A stretch of DNA of 64,000 bases from contig NZ_OMKA01000031.1 of the NCBI RefSeq assembly GCF_900299525.1, positions 248,001 to 312,000 of the forward strand. The letters are read 5' to 3'. The notes below the pieces were generated by a model that was given only the letters and a program-made list of their open reading frames with translations, was not told the DNA's origin and did no database searches. Source of the stretch: Aquimarina sp. Aq78. Its GTDB lineage: Bacteria; Bacteroidota; Bacteroidia; Flavobacteriales; Flavobacteriaceae. Of the stretch, positions 33,601-42,380 are shown one piece after another. Every line of letters starts with the position of its first letter. Positions within the stretch are counted from its first letter, which is position 1. The translations under genes and the position numbers were made by a program.

Positions 33601-36267
33601 TTAGAAAGATAGCCTCAATACAGCATTTGGTGTAAAACCTAAAGAAAATCGTTGAATTACCTGTTCTAAGATTAATTCAAGTTCTTCTGGTGTTGATCCG
33701 GTTGTACCTTCAACAGGAATTCCGCCATCATCTAAAGGCTTTCGTTCTGCTTTATATATTAAGTTTAAAGGTTTTACCCGGTTGTAAATATTCAAGAATG
33801 ATAATCCTAACTGCCCATTTAGTTTTTTGTTACCTGATTTAATCTTAAAATCATACAATACAGAAGCATCCAACCTATGAAAATCGGGTAATCTACCACT
33901 ATTAACAGCTCCAAAATGTACTACTCCTGCATTTTCGCCATCGGCATCAATTTTAATTTCGTAACTATTTACCGGAGTGCTGGGTTTTCCGGTTCTATAT
34001 TGCCACCCCAGAGAGAATTGCCATTTTTTGAACTTTAAGGTATTCGAAATTCTGAAATGATGTGTAATATCATTATTTCCCGGAAATTTAAATGGAGTAT
34101 CTTGTAAATTAGGAAACTGAAACTTAATATCATTATACGTATATCCAGCCCAGATTTTGTAATTATGCCATCTGTATTTTAACAAAAAATCTAAACCTTT
34201 TATTGTACTTTTTCCTTCTTCTAAGTTTTCCAAAGGATTACTAAACCCGCTGGTAAATGTAGTTAATCCATCTAATTCTTTGTAATATGCATCAACATCA
34301 ATATTTAAACTTTTATAATGATACAATATCCCTCCCGAAACTTGATTACTGCTTAACAAAGGAAATTGTTCATCATCTGATAAACGCCATAATTGATTCT
34401 CTAAACGCAGTTCGGTATGATTAAATTCTACCAATTGAGAAATCGGTTGATTTCTTCTTTCGATAGCCATTTTTGCCCTAAAACGATCACTTAAAGGGTA
34501 TTCCAAGTTTATACGAGGTTCGATTAAAAATTCACCCAAAGAACTATAATGCACAAACCGAACTCCGGTATTTATAAACCCCGTATTTTTAAAATTGAAG
34601 GTGTATTCACCAAATACAGCATTTTTAAGATTACTATCATCTTGCCTCGAGTTTTCTATTTCGGCATCAATAGGTTTTTCTTTACTAATAGTCACATTTA
34701 AATCAGTATACGAAAGCTCATATCCCAAGGTAAGCTGTTGAGTTTCTTTAATGGTAGAAGTAGAAATCAATTTTACGCCCAGATCTATAATATCATTTTT
34801 GCGAATATTAATTTCTTCCAGATCTAATACGCCATTCCCGGTTTCGTCTTTTAGTTCATCATTTTGATAAAAAGAATTGTATTCAGAAAAATATGCAGTG
34901 ACTTTTTCTTGTTGTTTTTCGCTTGTTTTATGTTTCCAATTCAGGCTTAACCCTTTGTTTTGTGTTATTAATGAATCCACAACAAATTCTTCGCCTCCCG
35001 AGAAATCAAAATCCAAATGATTTCTGGTGTACAATCCACTAATAGAGATACTATTTTTAGTATTAGGTTTTAGTATAAGTTTGGTAGTAACATCTGTAAA
35101 AGAAAAGTCATTATTACTTGTTTCGGGATTATAATCGTCATCTGTTTCAAGGTTTAATACATTTCCATTACGATCTCTAGCTACCCCAAAGTTTGTAAAT
35201 ATTTTATCTTCATAACTGGTATAAGTAGGAGTTTCTACAACATCAGAATACGACCTTCTTGCAAAAGCATATACGGCAGTTTTTTCTGATAAAGGAACCT
35301 TTACATATCCGTTTACAGAAAGGCCGTCAATCTCAAAGCCACCTTCTGTTTTTTTGGGAATAAGCTCTCCGCTGGAAATATCGATAATACCAGAAATACG
35401 ATCACCGTAACTAGCACTGGTACCAGATCTGAAAATGGTTGCTTTTTTGGTTGCAAAAGGATTAAACAGAGAGAACATACCGTAAAAGTATCCTGTATTG
35501 TATAATTTGATATCATCATATAACACCAAATTTTGATCGGGTGATCCACCACGAATTTGAATACCTGTTGCAGACTCATCTAAGGTCGAAATACCTGGAA
35601 TTAGCTGGATACTCTGTGCTATATCCGGACTTACCAACCCGGGTAAAATGTCTAGTTTTTCTGTATCTACACTTACCGAACCATCCTTGTTTCTGTCAAT
35701 TCCAGAAGTAACATACCCTAATACAACGACTTCATCAAGCGTAGAAGATTGAGGATCAAGAGCAATTGTTGTACAGGGATCTCCAATTGTAAGCGTGATG
35801 TTTTTTTCGCTATAACCGATAAAACTTATTTGTATATTTTCTGTATTCTGATTGATGTTTTCAAAACTAAAATACCCATTATCATCGGTTATAGTACCAT
35901 GATCAGGAGTAATGGTTACCGTAGCAAAAGGAAGTGTTTCTTTGGTGATCGAATCAACAACATAACCACAAATCATCCTTTTTTTCGTAATAATAACCTG
36001 TTGAGAAGATACTTTTTCAAAAATAAGTCCTGTTTGCACTGCTAAGTGAGATAATAGGCCATCAATTGTTATTTCTTGTTGAGGTAGTGTAATCGTTTTA
36101 GCGATTACAACTTCCTGTGCATACGAAAAAAGTATAGGCGTTTTTGATTCTACATCGACCAATACTTGTTTTAAAGGAATATCGGTATATGCAATTGTTA
36201 ATTTTTCCTGAGTATAACATACCGAGGTAATAAGAAATATAAATACAAATAGTAATCGTTGGTTCAT
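33601..36267 (-). CDS. TonB-dependent outer-membrane receptor with STN domain
   Basis: The 888 residues run: signal peptide (to about residue 19), an STN-type N-terminal signalling domain (about 22-95, LTIAYTDIPLKQVLVDVESKT), a carboxypeptidase-regulatory-like beta domain (about 97-180), a plug domain (about 195-320, ISTLDESATGIQIRGGSPDQNLVLYDDI), and a beta barrel ending VLRLSF. The STN domain and the FecR and ECF sigma genes directly upstream make it a transducing receptor that signals ligand presence to the sigma factor. Ligand unknown. No SusD partner follows. Confidence 0.93.
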   Translation of the reverse strand: MNQRLLFVFIFLITSVCYTQEKLTIAYTDIPLKQVLVDVESKTPILFSYAQEVVIAKTITLPQQEITIDGLLSHLAVQTGLIFEKVSSQQVIITKKRMICGYVVDSITKETLPFATVTITPDHGTITDDNGYFSFENINQNTENIQISFIGYSEKNITLTIGDPCTTIALDPQSSTLDEVVVLGYVTSGIDRNKDGSVSVDTEKLDILPGLVSPDIAQSIQLIPGISTLDESATGIQIRGGSPDQNLVLYDDIKLYNTGYFYGMFSLFNPFATKKATIFRSGTSASYGDRISGIIDISSGELIPKKTEGGFEIDGLSVNGYVKVPLSEKTAVYAFARRSYSDVVETPTYTSYEDKIFTNFGVARDRNGNVLNLETDDDYNPETSNNDFSFTDVTTKLILKPNTKNSISISGLYTRNHLDFDFSGGEEFVVDSLITQNKGLSLNWKHKTSEKQQEKVTAYFSEYNSFYQNDELKDETGNGVLDLEEINIRKNDIIDLGVKLISTSTIKETQQLTLGYELSYTDLNVTISKEKPIDAEIENSRQDDSNLKNAVFGEYTFNFKNTGFINTGVRFVHYSSLGEFLIEPRINLEYPLSDRFRAKMAIERRNQPISQLVEFNHTELRLENQLWRLSDDEQFPLLSSNQVSGGILYHYKSLNIDVDAYYKELDGLTTFTSGFSNPLENLEEGKSTIKGLDFLLKYRWHNYKIWAGYTYNDIKFQFPNLQDTPFKFPGNNDITHHFRISNTLKFKKWQFSLGWQYRTGKPSTPVNSYEIKIDADGENAGVVHFGAVNSGRLPDFHRLDASVLYDFKIKSGNKKLNGQLGLSFLNIYNRVKPLNLIYKAERKPLDDGGIPVEGTTGSTPEELELILEQVIQRFSLGFTPNAVLRLSF

Positions 36268-36284
36268 CGATATTGTTTGTGCAA

Positions 36285-37190
36285 TTATTGTAAAAATACA
36301 ACTGTTTTGTCTTTAGAAAGAGTATAAGAAATACCCATTGGAGCTAGTGTCGATTTTAATGCTTTTTCTATATCACCGTGTAAAAAACTTCCTGTAAATA
36401 ATCGAGATAGGTCAGTTTCTTCGTCCTGAAAAGTAACATTATATTGCATGCGTATCTCATCCAAAACTTCCTGTAAAGGAGCTTCTTTGAAAACACTGAT
36501 GCCATTCATCCAATTAGGAAGGGTTTCTTTGTTTTTTTGATCTATTAATTCATCTTCAGAAATAATAACCCTATCATCTTTTTTTAGGATACGATGCTCT
36601 TCTGTGGCGTATTTGTCGAAGCGAACAACACCTTCAAAACAATTTAATTCAAAAGCTTTAGATCTTGTTTTAATATTAAACTTGGTACCAAGAACAGAAA
36701 TTGTACCATATGTAGTTTCTACAGTAAAGCCTTCTCCTTTTTCAACTTCAAAATACCCTTCACCTTTTAAACTAACGTTGCGGTTGTTGATCCAGAAAAA
36801 ACGTTTATGTTTAAGTTCTGAATCTGCGTTGAGCTGTATTTTGGAACCATCTGGTAAAGTGACAGCAAGTTTTTCTCCATAAGAAGTAGTATAGCTTTTG
36901 GTAGCATTAAATACTCCAAAAACTCCTAATACAATCGCTATAGAAGCTGCAACAGCATACCAAGTTATGTTTGGAAGTTTCTTTTTCTTACCAAAGGTTA
37001 TTTTTTCTTTTGTTTTTATAAGCGATTCTCTCTTGTCAACTAGAGGCGCTTTAAATTTTTGCGCTTCATTATTGATACGATTAAATCCTTGGTATACTTT
37101 TGATTTTTTGAACTCAGATAATTCTTCTTCACTCAATTCACCGGCAACCCATCGTGCTAAAAATGTTTTATCTGATTCGTATTTTTCCAT
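36285..37190 (-). CDS. FecR-family anti-sigma factor/regulator with DUF4974
   Basis: The 301-residue inner-membrane protein has a short cytoplasmic N-terminal part (WVAGELSEEELSEFKKS) and one helix (about 76-94). The periplasmic FecR domain includes KLAVTLPDGSKIQLNADSEL and GTISVLGTKFNIKT, and a C-terminal DUF4974 (about 228-295, PLQEVLDEIRMQYNVTF) contacts the receptor STN domain. It transmits the signal from the TonB receptor (17 bp downstream) to the ECF sigma factor encoded 117 bp upstream. Confidence 0.93.
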   Translation of the reverse strand: MEKYESDKTFLARWVAGELSEEELSEFKKSKVYQGFNRINNEAQKFKAPLVDKRESLIKTKEKITFGKKKKLPNITWYAVAASIAIVLGVFGVFNATKSYTTSYGEKLAVTLPDGSKIQLNADSELKHKRFFWINNRNVSLKGEGYFEVEKGEGFTVETTYGTISVLGTKFNIKTRSKAFELNCFEGVVRFDKYATEEHRILKKDDRVIISEDELIDQKNKETLPNWMNGISVFKEAPLQEVLDEIRMQYNVTFQDEETDLSRLFTGSFLHGDIEKALKSTLAPMGISYTLSKDKTVVFLQ

Positions 37191-37307
37191 AACATTTAGA
37201 AAGAGTACAACTTTCTGTATTTAAAAGTTAAATTTGTAGCGATTGTATTACAAGAATAGTTCTCCTTTATAATTATAATACAGGCAACTACATGATTACC
37301 CTATTTT

Positions 37308-37829
37308 TTAAATATTAAAATCATTTCCTAGTAGTTTCCTAAGCGAAATAAAAGCATTACTCATTCTCCTTTCGACTGCTTTTACTGTAATATTAGTAAT
37401 CTCAGCTATTTCTTTATATGTTTTTTTATCTATTCTGCTTAATAAAAACACCTCACGTTCTTTGGCAGACAGGTTAGCGATAGCACGTTCAAGTTTATCT
37501 TTAAACTCATTAGTCTCCATTATAAAATCCGGACTTTCGTTATTTTTATCATCTCGCGGTATGGCTTCATAACGCAATACTACTTTTTGATGCGCAAATT
37601 GATTTAGCAGTGCATTATTGCACATGGTAAAAATTAAGGATTTGGCTGTTTCGAAGATAATATCGGCACATCGTTTCCACAATTTTACAAACGCATCTTG
37701 TGTAATATCTTCTGCTTGCTGTATATCACCACATTTATAATACAGGTAGTTTCTTGCCGATTCAAAATGGGCATTGAACAAAGAATCAAAATTCTTTTCT
37801 TCACAAACAGATTTCTTTTTTTCGGGCAT
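37308..37829 (-). CDS. ECF sigma-70 factor of the FecR/TonB system
   Basis: The 173-residue sigma factor has region 2 (YLYYKCGDIQQAEDITQDAFVKLWKR) and region 4 (AIANLSAKEREVFLLSRIDKKTYKEIAEITNITVKAVERRMSNAF). It belongs to the Bacteroidota ECF group controlled by FecR proteins; it is first in the minus-strand operon and probably drives transcription of its own receptor genes. It is distinct from the sigma factor at 14502, whose partner is a small WNWLMP-type membrane protein. Confidence 0.93.
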   Translation of the reverse strand: MPEKKKSVCEEKNFDSLFNAHFESARNYLYYKCGDIQQAEDITQDAFVKLWKRCADIIFETAKSLIFTMCNNALLNQFAHQKVVLRYEAIPRDDKNNESPDFIMETNEFKDKLERAIANLSAKEREVFLLSRIDKKTYKEIAEITNITVKAVERRMSNAFISLRKLLGNDFNI

Positions 37830-37941
37830 GAGGTCTTGAAAGTAATAAGATAATCAAAACTATTAAAAAAAGAGGAAATCTACAGGCTTTATAATAGTGT
37901 TGTTTTTTAAAATGCTGGATTTTAGGGTGTTTTGTTTTTTT

Positions 37942-38000
37942 TGTAGGGGTAATTGTAGAGGTGTTTTTTCATGTAGAATATAAGCTTAGATATACTTTTG
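37942..38000 (+). promoter_or_regulatory. Promoter of the 1076-aa surface protein with twin TGTAGGGGT boxes
   Basis: TGTAGGGGT (37942-37950) and TGTAGAGGT (37954-37962) form a direct repeat with 12-bp period. A TATACTTTTG element at 37991-38000 contains TACTTTTG, matching the Bacteroidota -7 consensus TAnnTTTG. The first box is 49 bp before the -7 element, the same as in the second copy at 41882. An activator binding the repeats is inferred; twin boxes with about 12-bp period fit LytTR-type or similar regulators. Confidence 0.65.
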
Positions 38001-38114
38001 TCTCGCTCAAACTTCAAAATTGTTCGATCTATTAATGATAGATCTACTTTTTATATATCCCTATTCTCAAAATGACTACCACTATAATGCTTTCTGATAT
38101 TCTTCAAAAAAAAT

Positions 38115-38134
38115 TGCAACTAAAAATAGGGTAT
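38115..38134 (+). promoter_or_regulatory. 20-base leader element shared by the two giant-protein genes
   Basis: TGCAACTAAAAATAGGGTAT is identical to bases 42051-42070 in the second leader, at nearly the same distance (124 and 120 bases) from the start of the TATACTTTTG element. It lies in the untranslated leader rather than the promoter, so a role in RNA processing or translation, or plain duplication, is possible. Confidence 0.5.
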
Positions 38135-38214
38135 TGAAAGACTTTGCTGTATTAGATAGTATACAGAAAATTTATGAGTACTGTTTTAATAAAAATATAT
38201 ACTCTTTAATCATT

Positions 38215-38325
38215 ATGAAAAAGGCAACATATTTTATGAATACTGCAATCACCAAAAAAAGTTCATTTTCATTTTTATCAAAACTAGTGATGATCTATAA
38301 AAAATATTTTTGGATGGAAGTATGA
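38215..38325 (+). CDS. Possible 36-residue leader peptide
   Basis: An ATG-opened frame (MKKATYFMNTAITKKSSFSF, then aromatic/basic residues to MEV) sits 104 bases before the 1076-aa protein gene within its long 5' leader. A frame of similar size (34 codons, also starting MKK) occupies the matching place in the second leader. Sequences are only loosely alike. Translation is unproven. Confidence 0.35.
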   Translation: MKKATYFMNTAITKKSSFSFLSKLVMIYKKYFWMEV

Positions 38326-38429
38326 TTATAGATAAGAGTAAGCATACATCAGAGATGGAATACAAATAAGAACATATAGATACAGATTTCCTTATTAGAA
38401 AGAATATTAATTTTAATAAACCCCTTATT

Positions 38430-41400
38430 ATGAAAAAACTACTACTATTTTTATGGATTTTTACGATACCCATTTTTAATACTCAAGCACAATGTGGCCC
38501 GGGACAGGATACTACACCACCTGTATTTGGTAGTGCCGGAGACGGTACTATGGCCAATCCATTTCGAAATTTATTACAAACCACAGTAGGTGTAGTTCCT
38601 AGCGGAAGGTATTACTTCAATTTTAATGGAGCTACTTTTCAGGGAGAACTCGATAATGATACCGATGGTGGTGGATGGTTAATGATCCTTAACTATGTAC
38701 ATATAGCAGGTGATAATTCTAATTTAACCATACGAAATACCGATTTACCTTTATTGGCCTCTTCTACGCTAGGTGATAACGAAGCTGGGACTGTTAATTG
38801 GGGTCATATGGGCAATGCCTTGGCAGCCGATATCGATTTTGAAGAAATTCGGTTTTATGGAGCTACAACAGCCCATAATCGTATCATCGATTTTAAAACA
38901 AGCTATACCAATGTATTAAGCTATGTAAAAACAGGTGCCGGTTCTTTTTCAGGAATAAATAATTCTACCAATTTTACAGCTTTAGCAAGTCATACCGCTA
39001 ATATTCCTGCACAAGCCTTTAATACATTTACTAATCAAGGAGATTTGGCACTCACTAATTTTCCCTTTTGGAGAGGTGGCCTATTTCACTGGGGAATTAA
39101 AGGTGGAGGTAATCGTTGGGAGGTAGATGATTTTGCACAGAATACCGCCAATACAATTCACAGAGTATGGGTACGTGGCGATCTTTCTCCGACAGCTACT
39201 ACATCGCTTACCATAAGTTTGGATCAAACCGGTAATGTCACTGTAGCTCCGCAAGATTTTGGACTTACTGTAACCGATAATTGTGGTACAGCAAACCTTA
39301 GTTTAAGCCAAACTGATTTTGATTGTACTGATATTGGTAGTAATACCATACAGCTAATTGCGGCAGATGATCAAAATAACTCAGTTTCGATAGATGTTAC
39401 TGTTATTGTAGAAGATACTACAGGACCACAAATTAATATCACAGCAGATTTATCAATTCCGTTTGACCTGGATCCCGCTACCAATACCTTTACCTTAACA
39501 CCAGCGGATTTGGGGATGACTACAACTGATAATTGTGAAGTACAAGACGTAACGATAAGTCAAACTGTTTTTGATTGTAGTGTACCTGGGGGGATAGGAA
39601 TTACCATTACAGCTACCGATAGTTATGGAAATCAGAGTGTTCAAAATATAACTGTTGTGATCAACGATCCAATTCCTCCGACAGTGAATTGTGTAGCACC
39701 ATTTACCCTATTTTTAGATGGAAAAGGAGAAGCAAGAATTACCGCAAATGATTTAGGGACATTTTCTGATAATTGTAATTTTCAAACATTTTTAAGTAAA
39801 TCTTCCTTCACTTGTGCAGATATTGGAGATAACACAGTTACATTAACTGTTCACGATAATTTTGGAAACCTGGTAAGTTGCGATGTTGTTGTAACTGTTG
39901 ATATAGCTTGTCCTACTGATATGATAGTTGATACTGACCCTGGAGCATGTGGGGCGGTCATTAACTACTCTGGATGCGGAACTTTGATCTCGGGCATGCC
40001 AAGCGGAAGCCTGTTTCCGATAGGAACGACCAATAATGTATTAGAAATTACCGATGCAAACGGAATCACAACTCGGTGTAGTTTTGACGTTACTGTAAAT
40101 GATACTTCAGCACCTGTGTTTAGTACCAAAGATTTAACTTTAACGATAGTAGAGTATACCGATACAGTAACGATAGCTGCTCAAGATCTTTTGGGAGAAG
40201 ATCCTTTTGCTCGCGATTATACGTTAGAAACTACGGGAACATTTGATCGTATAGATATTAGCGCTAGTGGTACTGTTGTTACTTTGGAAGATGATGAATT
40301 ATCCCTGGCACCAATTGGTTTTGAGTTTGGCTTTTATGGTAATCGATACACCGAGTTTTATATTTCATCTAATGGATTCATCACTTTTTCTGATGAGAAT
40401 GAAGATGGATGTTGCAGCGGTCAATCGTTACCAGATACTAGTACACCTAACAACCTGATCGCTTTTGACTGGACTGATCTTAACCCAGAAGTAGGAGGTA
40501 CAATACGCTATACTACGATTGGCACAGCCCCTAACAGAATAACGATTATTGATTTTGACGATGTAAGATATTATGATAACGATACTCAAGGGACCACGTC
40601 ACAAATCAAACTATTTGAAGGTACAAATCGTATCGAAATCCATGGTACAAGTACCTTTGATTCTGGAGGAAATGATAAAACTCAGGGAATAGAAAATAGT
40701 GATGGTACAGCAGCTATTACTGTTCCGGGACGTAATGCAGATAGTTCCACATGGTCTACAACCAACGATTATGTTGCCTTTGCCCCTATAACGGGTGCTT
40801 TTGATAATTGTGGTATCGATACGATTGAGGCTTCACAAACCATTTTTGGGATTAATGATGCAAGAGGCACTGTCGTGACCCTAACCGTTACCGATGTTAA
40901 TGGTAATGTTTCAGAACAAACAGTTACAGTGACTGTAATTTCACCTTGCCCTATTGATGAATTGCCAGATCATAATTTTCAGCTTCAGACTTCCAGTGAA
41001 ACTTGTGTAGATAAAAATAATGGTGTCCTAAGTATCAATACTATAGAGAATTCAAACTATATAGCGACTCTTAACGGAGAAGCTTACCCGTTTAATTCTA
41101 GTCTTATTATTGAAAATTTACCTCCTGGTACTTATCCGATATGTATTGCCATTGATGGGATTACCGATTGTGAAAAATGCTATGAATTTGTGATTGAAGA
41201 AGCTCCTGTGTTAGTAGGAAAAGCAACTATAGATGATTTTAATAACCAGGTGTTTGTCGAAATTGAATCAGGTACAGCACCATATACGGTCACTATTAAT
41301 GATAAAGTAGTTGGCGAATATAGTACTAATAGTTTTGTGGTCGATGCTAAAAACGGAGGGATTATAGAGGTGTCTTCCAGTATTGCCTGTCAGGGAAAAT

Positions 41401-41660
41401 TATCAACCACCGTTGGTGGATCGGGAGATATTGCAGCATACCCTAATCCAACTCAAGATTATATTACACTCAATTTACCGCATATAAATACTGATACGGT
41501 TACTATTGATATTCATAATGCATTAGGAGTAACCGTTTCTTCTGAAGTGTATATTATCGAAGGAAATAAAGTAGAAGTATCAATGCAATCTTTACCCGCG
41601 GGAATATACTTTATTATGCTACAAGGTAGATCCAAAACAATAAGAATTAGTAAACAATAG
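38430..41660 (+). CDS. Large T9SS-exported surface protein with fibrinogen-like and HYR-type domains
   Basis: The 1076 residues begin with a Sec signal peptide (to TQAQ, residue 20). Residues about 30-270 contain DGGGWLMILNYV and GIKGGGNRWEVDDF, resembling fibrinogen-related C-terminal domains. Several HYR/Ig-like repeats follow (SLDQTGNVTVAPQDFGLTVTDNCG and FTLTPADLGMTTTDNC). Residues about 560-790 look like a lectin- or nidogen-like beta domain (FEFGFYGNRYTEFYISSNGF). A ~240-residue tail ends in a type A T9SS sorting signal (AAYPNPTQDYITLNLP, then AGIYFIMLQ). It is probably surface-bound, for adhesion or glycan binding. The tail is shared with the next giant protein. Confidence 0.85.
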   Translation: MKKLLLFLWIFTIPIFNTQAQCGPGQDTTPPVFGSAGDGTMANPFRNLLQTTVGVVPSGRYYFNFNGATFQGELDNDTDGGGWLMILNYVHIAGDNSNLTIRNTDLPLLASSTLGDNEAGTVNWGHMGNALAADIDFEEIRFYGATTAHNRIIDFKTSYTNVLSYVKTGAGSFSGINNSTNFTALASHTANIPAQAFNTFTNQGDLALTNFPFWRGGLFHWGIKGGGNRWEVDDFAQNTANTIHRVWVRGDLSPTATTSLTISLDQTGNVTVAPQDFGLTVTDNCGTANLSLSQTDFDCTDIGSNTIQLIAADDQNNSVSIDVTVIVEDTTGPQINITADLSIPFDLDPATNTFTLTPADLGMTTTDNCEVQDVTISQTVFDCSVPGGIGITITATDSYGNQSVQNITVVINDPIPPTVNCVAPFTLFLDGKGEARITANDLGTFSDNCNFQTFLSKSSFTCADIGDNTVTLTVHDNFGNLVSCDVVVTVDIACPTDMIVDTDPGACGAVINYSGCGTLISGMPSGSLFPIGTTNNVLEITDANGITTRCSFDVTVNDTSAPVFSTKDLTLTIVEYTDTVTIAAQDLLGEDPFARDYTLETTGTFDRIDISASGTVVTLEDDELSLAPIGFEFGFYGNRYTEFYISSNGFITFSDENEDGCCSGQSLPDTSTPNNLIAFDWTDLNPEVGGTIRYTTIGTAPNRITIIDFDDVRYYDNDTQGTTSQIKLFEGTNRIEIHGTSTFDSGGNDKTQGIENSDGTAAITVPGRNADSSTWSTTNDYVAFAPITGAFDNCGIDTIEASQTIFGINDARGTVVTLTVTDVNGNVSEQTVTVTVISPCPIDELPDHNFQLQTSSETCVDKNNGVLSINTIENSNYIATLNGEAYPFNSSLIIENLPPGTYPICIAIDGITDCEKCYEFVIEEAPVLVGKATIDDFNNQVFVEIESGTAPYTVTINDKVVGEYSTNSFVVDAKNGGIIEVSSSIACQGKLSTTVGGSGDIAAYPNPTQDYITLNLPHINTDTVTIDIHNALGVTVSSEVYIIEGNKVEVSMQSLPAGIYFIMLQGRSKTIRISKQ

Positions 41661-41815
41661 ATAAAATAACTCTCTTTGCTATAAATGACTGTATCTGTAC
41701 AAGATGTACTAGTAGAGAGTTGTTGTTAAAATTTAAAAACAAGGGGCTGCAATTAGTCAGGTTTGGAATTATAGAACAGAATACTCTGAATTCATCAACA
41801 AATTGACTTTTGCAG

Positions 41816-41845
41816 AAACCACTCAAGAAATTGAGTGGTTTTTTT
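41816..41845 (+). terminator. Rho-independent terminator after the 1076-aa gene
   Basis: AACCACTCAA (41817-41826) pairs perfectly with TTGAGTGGTT (41831-41840) around GAAA and is followed by TTTTT. It separates the two giant-protein transcription units. Confidence 0.9.
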
Positions 41846-41881
41846 ATGCGATACAAATAACAATTTGTACTGGTAATCTTT

Positions 41882-41940
41882 TGTAGGGGTGTTTGTAGGG
41901 GTGCTTTTTTCTTTAAAAACTACTGCCTAATATACTTTTG
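41882..41940 (+). promoter_or_regulatory. Promoter of the 2964-aa surface protein with twin TGTAGGGGT boxes
   Basis: Two perfect TGTAGGGGT boxes (41882-41890 and 41894-41902, 12-bp period) precede TATACTTTTG (41931-41940), again with 49 bp from the first box to the -7 element. The layout matches the promoter at 37942-38000 base for base in spacing, so both genes probably answer to the same activator. Confidence 0.65.
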
Positions 41941-42050
41941 TCGAACCCAATCCCAAATCTTTAAACCTATATATTATGAACGCTATTAGCCTAATTTCTT
42001 TCTCGTGTAAAAGCCCTGCCAATAGGGTAACGCAAAAAAAATAAAAAAAA

Positions 42051-42070
42051 TGCAACTAAAAATAGGGTAT
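42051..42070 (+). promoter_or_regulatory. 20-base shared leader element, second copy
   Basis: TGCAACTAAAAATAGGGTAT, identical to 38115-38134. It follows an A-rich run and precedes a loosely similar stretch (AAACTTAGCTGTA against AGACTTTGCTGTA in the first leader). Confidence 0.5.
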
Positions 42071-42172
42071 CCTAAAACTTAGCTGTACTACTTATAGACC
42101 AACAGAATATTATGGTCTGCTATCAGAACATGATACAGCAAATAATTAATTAGTAACTAAAGCCCCAAGCTT

Positions 42173-42277
42173 ATGAAAAAAATTACTTCTTCAGTATGCT
42201 CAACAGTCTTTAATGACTTCTATAGAAAGTTTTTACCCGTACGTGGTAAAATCTATTTTCAATTCTTAAAGATATAG
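42173..42277 (+). CDS. Possible 34-residue leader peptide
   Basis: The frame starts MKKITSSVCSTVFNDFYRKF and ends with a basic/aromatic stretch (IYFQFLKI), 103 bases before the giant gene. The first leader has a 36-codon frame 104 bases before its gene. Equal placement suggests a leader peptide, but similarity between the two is weak. Confidence 0.35.
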   Translation: MKKITSSVCSTVFNDFYRKFLPVRGKIYFQFLKI

Positions 42278-42380
42278 CAAAAATTAAACTGGATACCTGT
42301 CTGGGAATGTATGTCTACGACACGATCTAGATATGTAGTTATCTGTAACACTTTTAAACCTTAATAAACCCCCTTTTACT

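Larger units (their letters stand above)
41661..42380 (+). other. 720-bp spacer: terminator, twin-box promoter and long leader
   Basis: From left to right it holds about 155 bases of unexplained sequence, a terminator (41816-41845), the twin-box promoter (41882-41940), the 20-base shared leader element (42051-42070) and a 34-codon frame (42173-42277). The leader of the giant gene is thus roughly 430 bases long. Confidence 0.6.

Noticed and set aside
33601..36267. B12-uptake receptor (BtuB) assignment for the TonB receptor
   Set aside because: It lies near B12 genes but has an STN signalling domain, a FecR/sigma pair and no cobalamin riboswitch upstream, so position alone is not enough.
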